This document shows, piece after piece, positions 1 through 7,316 of a stretch of DNA of 14,151 nucleotides. Under the pieces are notes generated by a model. It was given only the letters and a program-made list of their open reading frames with translations, was not told the DNA's origin and ran no database searches. Source of the stretch: DATBMY01 sp036554605 (GTDB lineage Bacteria > Acidobacteriota > Blastocatellia > UBA7656); contig DATBMY010000318.1 of assembly GCA_036554605.1 (NCBI GenBank), positions 1 to 14,151 on the forward strand. Direction: 5' to 3'. Made by a program: the position numbers and the translations under genes. The stretch's first letter is position 1. Each line of letters opens with the position of its first letter.

Positions 1-299
1 TCGTCGAGATGGCCATCTATATCTTGCGGTCGTCGAAATACGTTGACCATATCGATGTCGCCGGGTATCTCCGAAATGCTGCGGTAGACTTTCTGGCCGA
101 GGATCTCAGTGACTTCCGGATAATAGACCGGCACCGGCACAACTTTATGCCCTGCGCTGGCCATATATTCCGGCACGTAAAACGCCGGCTGATTCCACTG
201 CTGTTCCGTCTTTATTCCCAGCACGGCTATGCGCCGCGTCACGGAAAGCACATGCGCCAGCCCTTCGCTGCCATCAATAAGATTATCTTTCCAATCCAT
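1..299 (-). CDS. CoA-binding protein, YccU family (N-terminal part, runs off the window)
   Basis: Reading the minus strand from the ATG at 299 gives an open frame of 99 codons that continues past base 1, so the C-terminus is missing. The protein begins MDWKDNL. It has a Rossmann-type first strand (RRIAVLGIK, about residues 22-30), then a second strand HKVVPVPVYYPE and the family-typical stretches ILGQKVYRSISEIP and DMVNVFRRP. That order is characteristic of small CoA_binding_2 (YccU-like) proteins, which bind CoA or a related nucleotide in the cytoplasm and whose physiological role is poorly defined. No good Shine-Dalgarno motif is visible before the ATG. The gene lies 71 bases downstream of grpE on the same strand and could be co-transcribed with it. 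The family call is made from remembered family patterns. Confidence 0.82.
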   Translation of the reverse strand, partial: MDWKDNLIDGSEGLAHVLSVTRRIAVLGIKTEQQWNQPAFYVPEYMASAGHKVVPVPVYYPEVTEILGQKVYRSISEIPGDIDMVNVFRRPQDIDGHLD

Positions 300-335
300 A
301 TTTCAAACTTTATAAAACAGCAAGCAGCGCGGCCT

Positions 336-363
336 GCATCTTAAATCTCAAATGCTATCTCGC
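336..363. repeat. Possible remnant of the heptamer-element core
   Basis: This 28-base stretch just downstream of the grpE stop contains GCATCT, AAATCTCAAAT and GCTATCTCG in the same order in which similar words occur in the AT-rich core of the element at 9346-9483 (GGGCATCTG, CAAATCTCG, GATGCTATTCGG). The heptamer arms are absent. It may be a deletion remnant or a chance resemblance, so confidence is low. The rest of the 300-370 gap shows nothing else recognisable. Confidence 0.35.
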
Positions 364-370
364 CACTCGA

Positions 371-859
371 TCAACGCGCGACGCTCACTTCTGAGTGTCG
401 CAACACTTCGCCGTCCCAGCGGTATCCGCGCCTGAACTCATCGACGATTGCGCCGGGAGGATGCTCGTTTGTATCGACTCTCGCCACGGCTTCGTGAAGC
501 TCGGGGTCGAACATCTCTCCCTTACTCTCGAACGGCCTCACGCCCTCGGCCTCTAGAACGCCGGCCGTCTTGCGCCGTATCGCTTCGAGACCCTCGATTA
601 GGGCCGGATCGGCCCCCTTCATCTGTTCGATCGCGCGGTCGAAGCTGTCAAGCACGTCGAGCATACTTAAAATGAGCCCGCGCTTGCCGGCTCGCGCCGC
701 GCTTGCGCGCTCGCGCTCTACGCGCTTTCGATAATTATCGAAATCGGCAAGCGTTCGCAGGTAAAGCTCTCGCGCCCGCTGCAATTCCCTTTCGAGGCTC
801 AATACTTGCTGCGTTGTGTCGCGCTCTTCTATAAATCTGTCCGTGGACAAAGGCTCCAT
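371..859 (-). CDS. grpE: GrpE, nucleotide-exchange factor of DnaK
   Basis: GrpE is the cytoplasmic cofactor that releases ADP from DnaK in the Hsp70 cycle. The product is 162 residues, slightly shorter than many GrpE proteins, because the acidic N-terminal tail is short. Residues about 12-55 form the long dimerising helix with the signature LADFDNYRKRVERE. DVLDSFDRA follows near 68-76. The C-terminal beta domain (about 107-160) has FDPELHEAV, IVDEFRRGYRWDGEVLR and ends SEVSVAR. An upstream in-frame TTG at 874 directly abuts AAGGAGG and is too close to be served by it. The ATG at 859 lies 15 bases after that motif, which is long but more plausible. No dnaK, dnaJ or hrcA is in the window; the neighbours are a site-2 protease and a CoA-binding protein. 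Confidence 0.95.
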   Translation of the reverse strand: MEPLSTDRFIEERDTTQQVLSLERELQRARELYLRTLADFDNYRKRVERERASAARAGKRGLILSMLDVLDSFDRAIEQMKGADPALIEGLEAIRRKTAGVLEAEGVRPFESKGEMFDPELHEAVARVDTNEHPPGAIVDEFRRGYRWDGEVLRHSEVSVAR

Positions 860-905
860 AACGCTCTCAACCAACCTCCTTACTCACCTGTCACATATCA
901 ATTAT

Positions 906-923
906 GTTCATAAATCAATGAAC
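906..923. promoter_or_regulatory. Short inverted repeat upstream of grpE (possible operator or hairpin)
   Basis: GTTCAT, six bases (AAATCA), then ATGAAC form a perfect 6-bp inverted repeat in the 84-base stretch between the site-2 protease stop and the grpE start. Its size suits a protein-binding half-site pair, but it does not match the CIRCE element (TTAGCACTC half-sites), so HrcA control is not indicated. A second small hairpin, AGCGC-ccttc-GCGCT (931-945), overlaps the protease stop and has no T-run after it. Function is unknown. Confidence 0.3.
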
Positions 924-943
924 GCGCCAGAGCGCCCTTCGCG

Positions 944-2074
944 CTACACCTTAAGCTCGGATCGCGTTCGCAAAAATCGCACGATGTTATTGCGCGTGAT
1001 AATCCCTTGAACCTTTCCGCCCGAAACAACGGGCATCTGATTGAGCTGTTCTTTTTCCATCGCCTCAATAGCCTCGATCACCGGCACATCGGGCTCGATG
1101 GTCTTGAGCTGGTCAACGGGCCGGCTGACCATATCGACCGTGGTGAACGGCCAGCGCGCCCTCGGTACTTTTTTCAGATCGTTTATAGTCAGCAGCCCCG
1201 ATACTTCGCCGTTCTCCATTTCGAGAAAACAGCGCTGGCCCCGGGCCAGCACATACTCTTCGGCGAGTGTCTGCAGGTTCAGATGGCCGTCAACCACCGC
1301 GCAATCTCTCGCCATTACATCTCCGACAGTAACGCCTTTAAGCTCGGCCCTGACCTCGGTTTGAAGCAGGCTCGATCTTGCGGCCTGGAGCAAGAACCAT
1401 CCGATGAGCGCTATCCACAACGATCCGAATCCGCCGCCCCCAAAAAAGCGCATCACCCCCAGGGCTATAAATCCGAGGGCAACAAGCTGTCCCACGTTGG
1501 CCGCGATTCGCGTAGAGCGGTCGGCATCGCCAGTTATCAGCCAGATTATCGCGCGCAAGACTCGCCCCCCATCGAGCGGGAAGCCCGGAATCATGTTGAA
1601 TACCGCGAGCGTGATATTAATATAGCCGAGCCAGACCAGTACTGACATCACGGGCGTCTGCGGAGTCTCCGCCCATCGCCATCCCATAAGCGCCGCACTC
1701 GAAAGGCAGATCGCGCCTATCAATATGCTCGTGATTGGGCCGGATATGCCTATCCAGAATTCGCTCCGGGCATCAGGAGATTCCTTCTCTATCTCGGCGA
1801 CTCCGCCGAGCGCGAAGAGCGTTATCGAGCGCACCGGGAGCTTCCGGCTCTTTGCCACCAGCGCGTGAGCAAGCTCGTGCGCTATGATCGTCGCGAAAAA
1901 CAGGATGCCCGTTATAACGGCGCAAGTCCATGCAAGGCTGGCAGACCAGTCCGTGTGGCTCAACTGAAAATGCGCGGCCAGAGAGAACGTGATAAGCGAC
2001 GCTATCAGCAGCCAGCTGAAATGCAGCCCTATGCGAATCCCAAATATGCGGCCTAGCTTTATGTGCGACTCCAT
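944..2074 (-). CDS. Site-2 protease family zinc metallopeptidase (M50) with two CBS domains
   Basis: This is a 376-residue intramembrane protease of the SpoIVFB/Rip3 type, which cleaves membrane-embedded substrates such as anti-sigma factors or transcription-factor precursors. The zinc site is visible: H66-E67-x-x-H70 in ATIIAHELAHALVAK, and the third ligand D168 in NMIPGFPLDGGRVLRA. Hydrophobic segments fall near 18-36, 48-74, 105-130, 141-163 and 190-232. A CBS pair follows, about 250-302 (VGDVMARD to GLLTINDLKK) and 313-370 (VDMVSRP to GIITRNNIVRFL). CBS pairs usually sense adenine nucleotides, so protease activity may respond to energy state; this is family knowledge, not seen here. AGAGGT lies a few bases before the ATG. 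The substrate is unknown. The gene is separated by 173 bases from the Zn-ribbon gene upstream and 84 bases from grpE downstream. Confidence 0.93.
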   Translation of the reverse strand: MESHIKLGRIFGIRIGLHFSWLLIASLITFSLAAHFQLSHTDWSASLAWTCAVITGILFFATIIAHELAHALVAKSRKLPVRSITLFALGGVAEIEKESPDARSEFWIGISGPITSILIGAICLSSAALMGWRWAETPQTPVMSVLVWLGYINITLAVFNMIPGFPLDGGRVLRAIIWLITGDADRSTRIAANVGQLVALGFIALGVMRFFGGGGFGSLWIALIGWFLLQAARSSLLQTEVRAELKGVTVGDVMARDCAVVDGHLNLQTLAEEYVLARGQRCFLEMENGEVSGLLTINDLKKVPRARWPFTTVDMVSRPVDQLKTIEPDVPVIEAIEAMEKEQLNQMPVVSGGKVQGIITRNNIVRFLRTRSELKV

Positions 2075-2166
2075 CGATTACCTCTCTATAACCATGCCGC
2101 TGTAGCGATTAACTACGCGCCAGTAAGCAAAACTGTACAAATAGGGTTATATTTCCCCTCTTTTTC

Positions 2167-2172
2167 ATTATA
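2167..2172 (-). promoter_or_regulatory. Candidate -10 box upstream of the site-2 protease gene
   Basis: A perfect TATAAT reads on the minus strand in the 173-base gap between the Zn-ribbon gene and the site-2 protease gene. At 17 bases upstream the hexamer TCAATA is only a weak -35 match (3 of 6). If used, it would give a leader of about 86 bases before the protease ATG. Nothing else clear is visible in the gap apart from AT-rich sequence and a small GGTT-TTAT-AACC hairpin after the Zn-ribbon stop. Confidence 0.3.
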
Positions 2173-2247
2173 GAGCAACCCGCGGGCCATATTGAGAATG
2201 ACTGAGAGAAAGAGAGTAAAGATGTGGTTATAAAACCGAAAAAGGAC

Positions 2248-2943
2248 TTAGCGCGGGAACGGTATTCTTGCGGGGCCGCCTTTAGTGATCACTATGGCCG
2301 TCTCGCCCCCTTCCGTCGTAATTACGATGAGGGCGTCGCCCGTTCTAAACATCGTTGTTTCGCCCGGCACTTCAAGAATCTGGGTCAATCCGGGTTTGGA
2401 GCGATACCATTCGACAACCTCTTCCATATCGGCATCGGTCTTTAAAGCTATGAACTCCGCATCGCCCGTCCGGGTTATAGTCTTTTCGGCTCCCGGGAAA
2501 TCAAGCTCGCCCTCCGCTACGGGCGCTGTGGGCGCGGCCGGGGGCTGGCTCGGGCCGGGTCTGCCAGGACCGACTCCCACGGGCGGGCGCGGCGCTTCAG
2601 GAACCGTGGGCACCGCGATGGTATTGTCGGGGCGGCTTGTGAGCAGCACGACGACGAGAGTGATAAGCAGCAAGGCGATAACGCTCGAAAGGATAATTAT
2701 TGTTCGCTTCTGCCCGCGACCTTCTACGTTATGCGTCACGGGCGACGGCAAGCCCGGCATGGGAGCAAACGACGGCGAGGTATCGGCCGCGCTTACCGGC
2801 CGCGTCCGCGGTTCCACGTACTGTGGCGGGTCCAGCTCGCGCGTGGTCGCTTCCGAGTAGATTATCGGGCGACCGCACTTGCGGCAAAACTTCGCGCCCT
2901 CTTCAATACTCGCCCCGCAATTTGCGCAGACCATGTTATCCAT
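2248..2943 (-). CDS. Zinc-ribbon, single-pass membrane protein of unknown function
   Basis: The 231-residue product has three parts. Residues 1-30 form a four-cysteine zinc ribbon (C6, C9, C20, C23 in CANCG...CRKCGRP). A membrane helix lies at about 81-102. A Pro/Gly-rich linker (about 103-145) leads to a C-terminal domain of about 80 residues (LDFPGAEKTITR to TAIVITKGGP). With the ribbon in the cytoplasm, the C-terminal domain would be extracytoplasmic. That domain contains a helix (DMEEVVEWYRSKPG) and alternating beta strands; I do not recognise it. No Shine-Dalgarno motif is obvious before the ATG, and an alternative ATG lies three codons in. The gene follows the second FHA gene by 111 bases that hold a repeat, so it may or may not belong to the wall operon. 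Such ribbon proteins often act as assembly or sensing scaffolds, but no role can be assigned. Confidence 0.85.
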   Translation of the reverse strand: MDNMVCANCGASIEEGAKFCRKCGRPIIYSEATTRELDPPQYVEPRTRPVSAADTSPSFAPMPGLPSPVTHNVEGRGQKRTIIILSSVIALLLITLVVVLLTSRPDNTIAVPTVPEAPRPPVGVGPGRPGPSQPPAAPTAPVAEGELDFPGAEKTITRTGDAEFIALKTDADMEEVVEWYRSKPGLTQILEVPGETTMFRTGDALIVITTEGGETAIVITKGGPARIPFPR

Positions 2944-2988
2944 AACGTGTGAACTAGATTATTCCACAGGCTCGCGTCGAAGCAAGAT

Positions 2989-3047
2989 AAAGTCCGGAGT
3001 CCGAAGTCCAAGGTCCGAAGTCAAGATGAACAGCAGCCTCCGACTCC
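2989..3047. repeat. Short tandem heptamer repeat, third locus
   Basis: Five in-phase heptamers run from 2989 to 3023: AAAGTCC, GGAGTCC, GAAGTCC, AAGGTCC, GAAGTCA. After an 11-base gap, CGACTCC (3041-3047) is the reverse complement of a GGAGTCG unit, and CAGCCTC just before it is a poorer inverted unit. The consensus GRAGTCC differs by one base from the GGAGTCA unit of the larger element at 9346-9483, so I consider them one family. It lies a few bases downstream of the second FHA gene's stop codon and could fold as a hairpin in the transcript. Confidence 0.7.
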
Positions 3048-3054
3048 GGGCTGA

Positions 3055-3861
3055 TCAAATGATCTCGAAACGGACTCGGGCCCGGCCAAAAAGCAGCTCA
3101 TCGCCCGAATGCAAGCGGTTGCCGAGCGTATTCGAGCTTGCGACTTCGATGTCGGCACCCGCTCGCCGGATGCGCGTGCCATAGGCGCTCTGGTCGTCGA
3201 ATATGCGTAACTCTCCCGCTTCCCGGTCAAAGCGTATGTGGGCATGCGAGCGCGAGACTGTCCGGTTGACTTCGGCTGCTCCCTCTATGAAGACCAGATC
3301 ATTGCGTCTTACGACGCACTTGCGCTGGTCGAGCACTTCGGGCATGCGCCCTATATTGAATCGCGCTTTGTCTATCACAACCTCCTTCTGCGCGCTCACC
3401 CCATCGAGCACTATTACCCGGGCCGCGGTCACTTTATGCCCCGCGGGTTGCGGCTGCCCGGCTTCATACTTCCCGCTCCCAACTGCTCCGTACTCGACGT
3501 TGAAGAATTCCTGACGCCACTCGGCGCCGCGCTCGGAGGTGAATTCCAATTCAACTCGCAGTCGCGCCGGCAGCTCACATCCCGCGCGCGCGAGGTGATC
3601 GAGTATCTGGCCCCGCACTTCATCATTCGATTTGAAGATTGACTGCTTGACCGCCCGGTCCCGTTCGTCGCCGGTCAGAATACGTATGGCGAGGTAGTTA
3701 TAAGGAAATGCTCTTCGCGAGCGGCCTACCGGCTCGATATGAGATTCGACGTCCGTGAGTATGTCGCGCCGGATTCTGAGCGGCTCGCCCGCGCCTCGCG
3801 CGCCAAATATGAGCTTCCAGAGGCCGCGCTCGACCCTCTCTACTTTATCTCCGATTCCCAC
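3055..3861 (-). CDS. FHA-domain protein with FhaA-type N-terminal domain
   Basis: From the GTG at 3861 the product has 268 residues. Residues 1-111 (GIGDKVERVERGLWKLIFG onward) resemble the N-terminal domain of mycobacterial FhaA in placement and in its opening amphipathic helix. Residues about 147-268 form a forkhead-associated domain with IGR at 170-172 and SRSH at 203-206, the residues that bind phosphothreonine peptides, then DQSAYGT. FHA domains dock Ser/Thr-kinase products. The reading frame is open further upstream, but that part lies inside the RodA-PbpA coding region. GTG 3861 is preceded by GGGAG with 5-base spacing and begins just like FhaA, so I chose it; GTG 3873, overlapping the upstream stop, is the alternative. 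The 11-base gap to rodA-pbpA implies co-transcription. It probably recruits a phosphorylated partner to the wall synthase (inference). Confidence 0.87.
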   Translation of the reverse strand: MGIGDKVERVERGLWKLIFGARGAGEPLRIRRDILTDVESHIEPVGRSRRAFPYNYLAIRILTGDERDRAVKQSIFKSNDEVRGQILDHLARAGCELPARLRVELEFTSERGAEWRQEFFNVEYGAVGSGKYEAGQPQPAGHKVTAARVIVLDGVSAQKEVVIDKARFNIGRMPEVLDQRKCVVRRNDLVFIEGAAEVNRTVSRSHAHIRFDREAGELRIFDDQSAYGTRIRRAGADIEVASSNTLGNRLHSGDELLFGRARVRFEII

Positions 3862-3872
3862 AGTCTCTCCCA

Positions 3873-6800
3873 CTAAGGACGAGCATCGATCTGATGCCAT
3901 GCCTTTATTATTCGCGCGGCGGCCGGCAGGGCACGCACCGAACCATAACCGCCATGCTTTATGAATACGCAAAAAGCGATCTTTTTTCTTCCTCCACCGT
4001 AAGAAGCAAATCCCGTGAACCACGAGTGCGACGCCCCCGCGTCGGTTTCGGCCGTGCCGGTCTTGCCGCCGACGCGCACGCCGTGGGCCAGCAGGTACTG
4101 CCCCGCTTCCAATCCCGCAAACGAGCGACCCGTGCCCTCTGTTATGACTCGCATCATCGCCTCCGAAAGACTGCTGGCAAGGTCGGTAGCCAGGAGCCGC
4201 TCGGGCTCCTTATCGCGCATATTATTCTTATCGATCACCCACCGGCCATAAGGCATAAACCCGCCGTTGGCAATAGTCGCGGATACGCGGGCCATCTGAA
4301 ACGGCGTCGCGTGCACTATACCCTGGCCGAACGCGGATTGCAGCAGTTGACTTTGCAGGTCGGGGGCGGTCTGGTTCTTCGTAAATTCGAGCCCGAGTAT
4401 TTCGGAAGTCTCAAAGAGCGCTTTTGCCTTGATCGAGCGGCCGAGCTGCGCGAAGTATGCGTTGCAGGATACGATTATGGCCCGGTCCATTGCGATATCG
4501 CCATGTCCGAAAGGCGAGTCGGACTCATCGTCAAATATCTTCTGATTGTCGATGATCTGGCCCGCGCGCGGCAACCCCCCGCGCCTGGGGTCAGAGACGG
4601 CGGTACATTCAAAAGTGGTGTCATCCCAGATCGCCGGCCTCTCTCTGAGCGCGGCAAGCGCGGTGACGAGCTTAAAGGTAGAGCCGGGAGAATAACTTCC
4701 CCATCGCGCGCGGTCTATAAAGGCCGGGTCGGTCTTCTCTGCCGCCTCGTCCTCGCGCGCCTCCTCAGGGTTCAGAGTCGAGCCGGGCCACGGATAGCTT
4801 ACAGAGGCGAGCAGGTCGCCGGTTGCCGGATCAATCACTACCGCCGCGCCTTTCTTCCGCCCCGCCGCCCTGACCTGCTGCTCCACCGCCTTTTCGGCCT
4901 CGATCTGCAATCTCATATCAATGGAGAGCCGCACATCGCGGCTTCGATTCAAGATGGCCTTGACCGCCTCGTGATCCGGTTCATACCGGTGCCTTAGCAG
5001 CGGCACAAGCTCGCTGTAATCCCGCTTCATAACCGAGCGCGCCTGTCCCGTCTCGCGATCGATCACCTCTTCGGACTTAGCTTCGTCGCCATACCCCTGT
5101 AGCGCCAGGCTGTAGTCGCGCTCGACAAAGCTCGTAATGGGCGAGCCCCAGTTCTCGCGCGTGCGCGCGTCGCCCAGTATGTAGAAGAGACGCTTCCCAA
5201 AAGGATAGTAACGGCTATCCGGGCGCGAGATGCCGGTATCGATGTTGATGCCGAATTGGTCTCGAAACAGCGCGCGTTTCGCCTCGATGTCTTCCCACCG
5301 GCTCGTGGCCAGCGGTACGCCGTTGCGGTCAAGAATCTGGCCTCGCGGAATCAGCTTCGCGACTTCGATGAGGCGCGGGTTGTAAATGTATCTGAGCGTC
5401 CGGTCGGCCTGCTGCGCGAGCGCGCCCGAAGCCACAAAGCGGTCCGCGCTTAAGACCTGCGCGTGCGCGGCCTTGGCCATTATCGCCACAAGCGGAATCA
5501 GCAGCGCGACGCCGACCCATTTAACCGGCTTCTTGAAGGGCTCGCTCAGCCCCAGGGCTCCGCCGCGCGCCGATATGGAAGCGAGGATTCCGAACACCGC
5601 GAAGTTTGCGATCATAGAGCTCTTGCCGTAGCTGAGAAACGGCAGCACAACCCCCGAAAGCGGCAGCAACCCGACCGTGCCTCCGCCGATCAATATGATC
5701 TCAACGGCTACGATCATCGCAAGCCCGAGACCCAGAAACATGCTGTAATCGCCCGCCGCGTCGAGCGCGATCACTATAGAACGATAGATTAAAAGGGCGA
5801 AAAGGCCCAGCACCGCAAGCAGCCCTATAAAGCCTAACTCTTCTCCGATTGTCGAACCGATAAGGTCGGTATGGCCGGCCGGGATGAATCCCGGATCGCC
5901 CAGCCCAAGCCCCGTCCCGGTCAGGCTCCCCGTAGAGATTGCCCAGAGCGAATGCGCAAGCTGGTCGCCGCCTCGTAGGGTGTTCTGCCACGGCGACAGC
6001 CACATCTCTATGCGCTCGGCCACCTTCGCCGGTGACCTCATCTGGTAGGCGATATAGAAGACTCCGACCAGCCCCGTGAGCGCGACGGCAACCATAACCG
6101 CGCGGCGCCGCGCGACCGCGTACAACCCGAGAAAAGTACAGGAGAGTATGAGCGCGGGTCCGAGGTCCCGCTGGAATCTGAAGAAGATCAGCACAAGCCC
6201 CATCCCTACGACGACCGGCAGCACGTAACCGAGCCTCGGCAGGTTCAGCCATCGCATGCGGCTGAGTATCCCTTGCGGTTTCTGCTTGAGCTCGCGCAGG
6301 AACTCCCAGTTGCTCGCGAAGTAGCCGGCCAGAAAGAGCACTACAAGTATCTTTATTACCTCGACCGGCTGAAAGCCCAGCAAATTCACCTTGGCGTCGC
6401 TGCCGGCGGGGCCTTCGCCAAATATCATCAACGACGCCGATAAAGCGAACGCCGCTATCAGCGGTATAAAGCTCAGCTTTTTCAGCGTGCCTCGCTCGTA
6501 ATCTACCAGGCCGGCCAGAGCAAAAACGGCCGCTCCGGCAATCACCCCTTGAGCAAAGTCGACAAAGATCGTCGAATCGCGAAGCGGGTCGCGAAGGCTC
6601 ACCATTGCCGCAAGTCCGAGTCCGGTCAGCGCGTGCAGTATCGGAAGGATGTAAGAATCGACCCGCACGCCCGCCAGCCGCATCCCGATAAATACTATGA
6701 AGAAGGCTGCCACGAATGCGCCCGCGTAAATAAGAAAGAGCCTTTGAAACTCCGCGGGCTCGCGAACAACGAGCGCAGGTTTTAGCTGGCTTATATCCGA

Positions 6801-7280
6801 GGGTGTAAAAAGCTGGAGCGGCCGTTCGCCGAGCACCGTTGACCCGCGCTCGCGTTCTTCGAGCCGCTGGCGATAATACTGCAGCCGCGCGTCGGCTTGA
6901 ATCTCTCTCGGGTCGACGCGCAGGAGCGCTAGCGCTCCGACGCCAGGCATCACTCGTGGGACGCCGTCCTCCCGGTCCTTGCCGGAAAGATAATCGTAAA
7001 GCCTGGTCGCGGCGAACCTCTTATCCGCGTCGGAGGTGATATAGCCGAGCAGTGGCAGGATCTCTTCGGGGGTTTTAAGGCTGTTTAAGTTGAGAATCTC
7101 TTTTTTTTCGATACGTGTCGCGGTCTCGGCAAACCCCGAGGTGGCAGCCTTGTATGTCAGAAACAACCCCGCCGAGGCAGTAACCGAAGCGCAGACGAGT
7201 AAGAGCAGTCCGCGAGCGGTTGATTCGACCTTTATTCTCCTGCGCGCCCGGGCGGCAGGCGTGCTGCGCGTTACCGCCAT
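3873..7280 (-). CDS. RodA-PbpA fusion: SEDS peptidoglycan glycosyltransferase joined to class B penicillin-binding transpeptidase
   Basis: One uninterrupted 1135-residue frame encodes both enzymes that polymerise and crosslink peptidoglycan during elongation. The SEDS half (about 1-572) shows FQPVEVIKI at 303-311, QRDLG at 370-374, GTGLGLGDPGFIPAGHTDLI with the conserved Asp 472, and PLSGVVLPFLSYGKSS at 540-555. It has two more N-terminal helices (about 23-44, 181-200) than E. coli RodA, as mycobacterial RodA does, but the loop between them is about 135 residues long. A 17-residue, presumably cytoplasmic linker leads to the PBP membrane helix (588-606). The PBP half has RGQILDRNG (646-654) and all three catalytic motifs: S867-T-F-K870, S938-C-N940 and K1073-T-G in GGKTGTAE. 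Both active sites look intact. The gene begins 36 bases after the phosphatase gene. Known SEDS-bPBP pairs work as complexes; here the 1:1 ratio is built in. Confidence 0.95.
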   Translation of the reverse strand: MAVTRSTPAARARRRIKVESTARGLLLLVCASVTASAGLFLTYKAATSGFAETATRIEKKEILNLNSLKTPEEILPLLGYITSDADKRFAATRLYDYLSGKDREDGVPRVMPGVGALALLRVDPREIQADARLQYYRQRLEERERGSTVLGERPLQLFTPSDISQLKPALVVREPAEFQRLFLIYAGAFVAAFFIVFIGMRLAGVRVDSYILPILHALTGLGLAAMVSLRDPLRDSTIFVDFAQGVIAGAAVFALAGLVDYERGTLKKLSFIPLIAAFALSASLMIFGEGPAGSDAKVNLLGFQPVEVIKILVVLFLAGYFASNWEFLRELKQKPQGILSRMRWLNLPRLGYVLPVVVGMGLVLIFFRFQRDLGPALILSCTFLGLYAVARRRAVMVAVALTGLVGVFYIAYQMRSPAKVAERIEMWLSPWQNTLRGGDQLAHSLWAISTGSLTGTGLGLGDPGFIPAGHTDLIGSTIGEELGFIGLLAVLGLFALLIYRSIVIALDAAGDYSMFLGLGLAMIVAVEIILIGGGTVGLLPLSGVVLPFLSYGKSSMIANFAVFGILASISARGGALGLSEPFKKPVKWVGVALLIPLVAIMAKAAHAQVLSADRFVASGALAQQADRTLRYIYNPRLIEVAKLIPRGQILDRNGVPLATSRWEDIEAKRALFRDQFGINIDTGISRPDSRYYPFGKRLFYILGDARTRENWGSPITSFVERDYSLALQGYGDEAKSEEVIDRETGQARSVMKRDYSELVPLLRHRYEPDHEAVKAILNRSRDVRLSIDMRLQIEAEKAVEQQVRAAGRKKGAAVVIDPATGDLLASVSYPWPGSTLNPEEAREDEAAEKTDPAFIDRARWGSYSPGSTFKLVTALAALRERPAIWDDTTFECTAVSDPRRGGLPRAGQIIDNQKIFDDESDSPFGHGDIAMDRAIIVSCNAYFAQLGRSIKAKALFETSEILGLEFTKNQTAPDLQSQLLQSAFGQGIVHATPFQMARVSATIANGGFMPYGRWVIDKNNMRDKEPERLLATDLASSLSEAMMRVITEGTGRSFAGLEAGQYLLAHGVRVGGKTGTAETDAGASHSWFTGFASYGGGRKKIAFCVFIKHGGYGSVRALPAAARIIKAWHQIDARP

Positions 7281-7316
7281 CTTTAGTTTATCCCCCGGTT
7301 ACGCAATCATCTCTTC

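Noticed and set aside
860..874. TTG start for GrpE at 874
   Set aside because: The AAGGAGG motif directly abuts the TTG, leaving no spacing. The ATG at 859 is more plausible.
906..923. CIRCE heat-shock operator before grpE
   Set aside because: The half-sites GTTCAT/ATGAAC and the 6-base spacing do not match the TTAGCACTC-N9-GAGTGCTAA pattern.
3862..4023. N-terminal extension of the second FHA protein (extra 54 residues)
   Set aside because: The extension lies inside the rodA-pbpA coding end, is basic and Trp-rich with no family match, and the GTG at 3861 with GGGAG upstream gives a start matching FhaA-like proteins.
3894..4997. 367-codon plus-strand frame opposite the PBP part of the fusion
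   Set aside because: It lies wholly antisense to the transpeptidase domain, is rich in Arg and low-complexity stretches, and has no plausible ribosome site.
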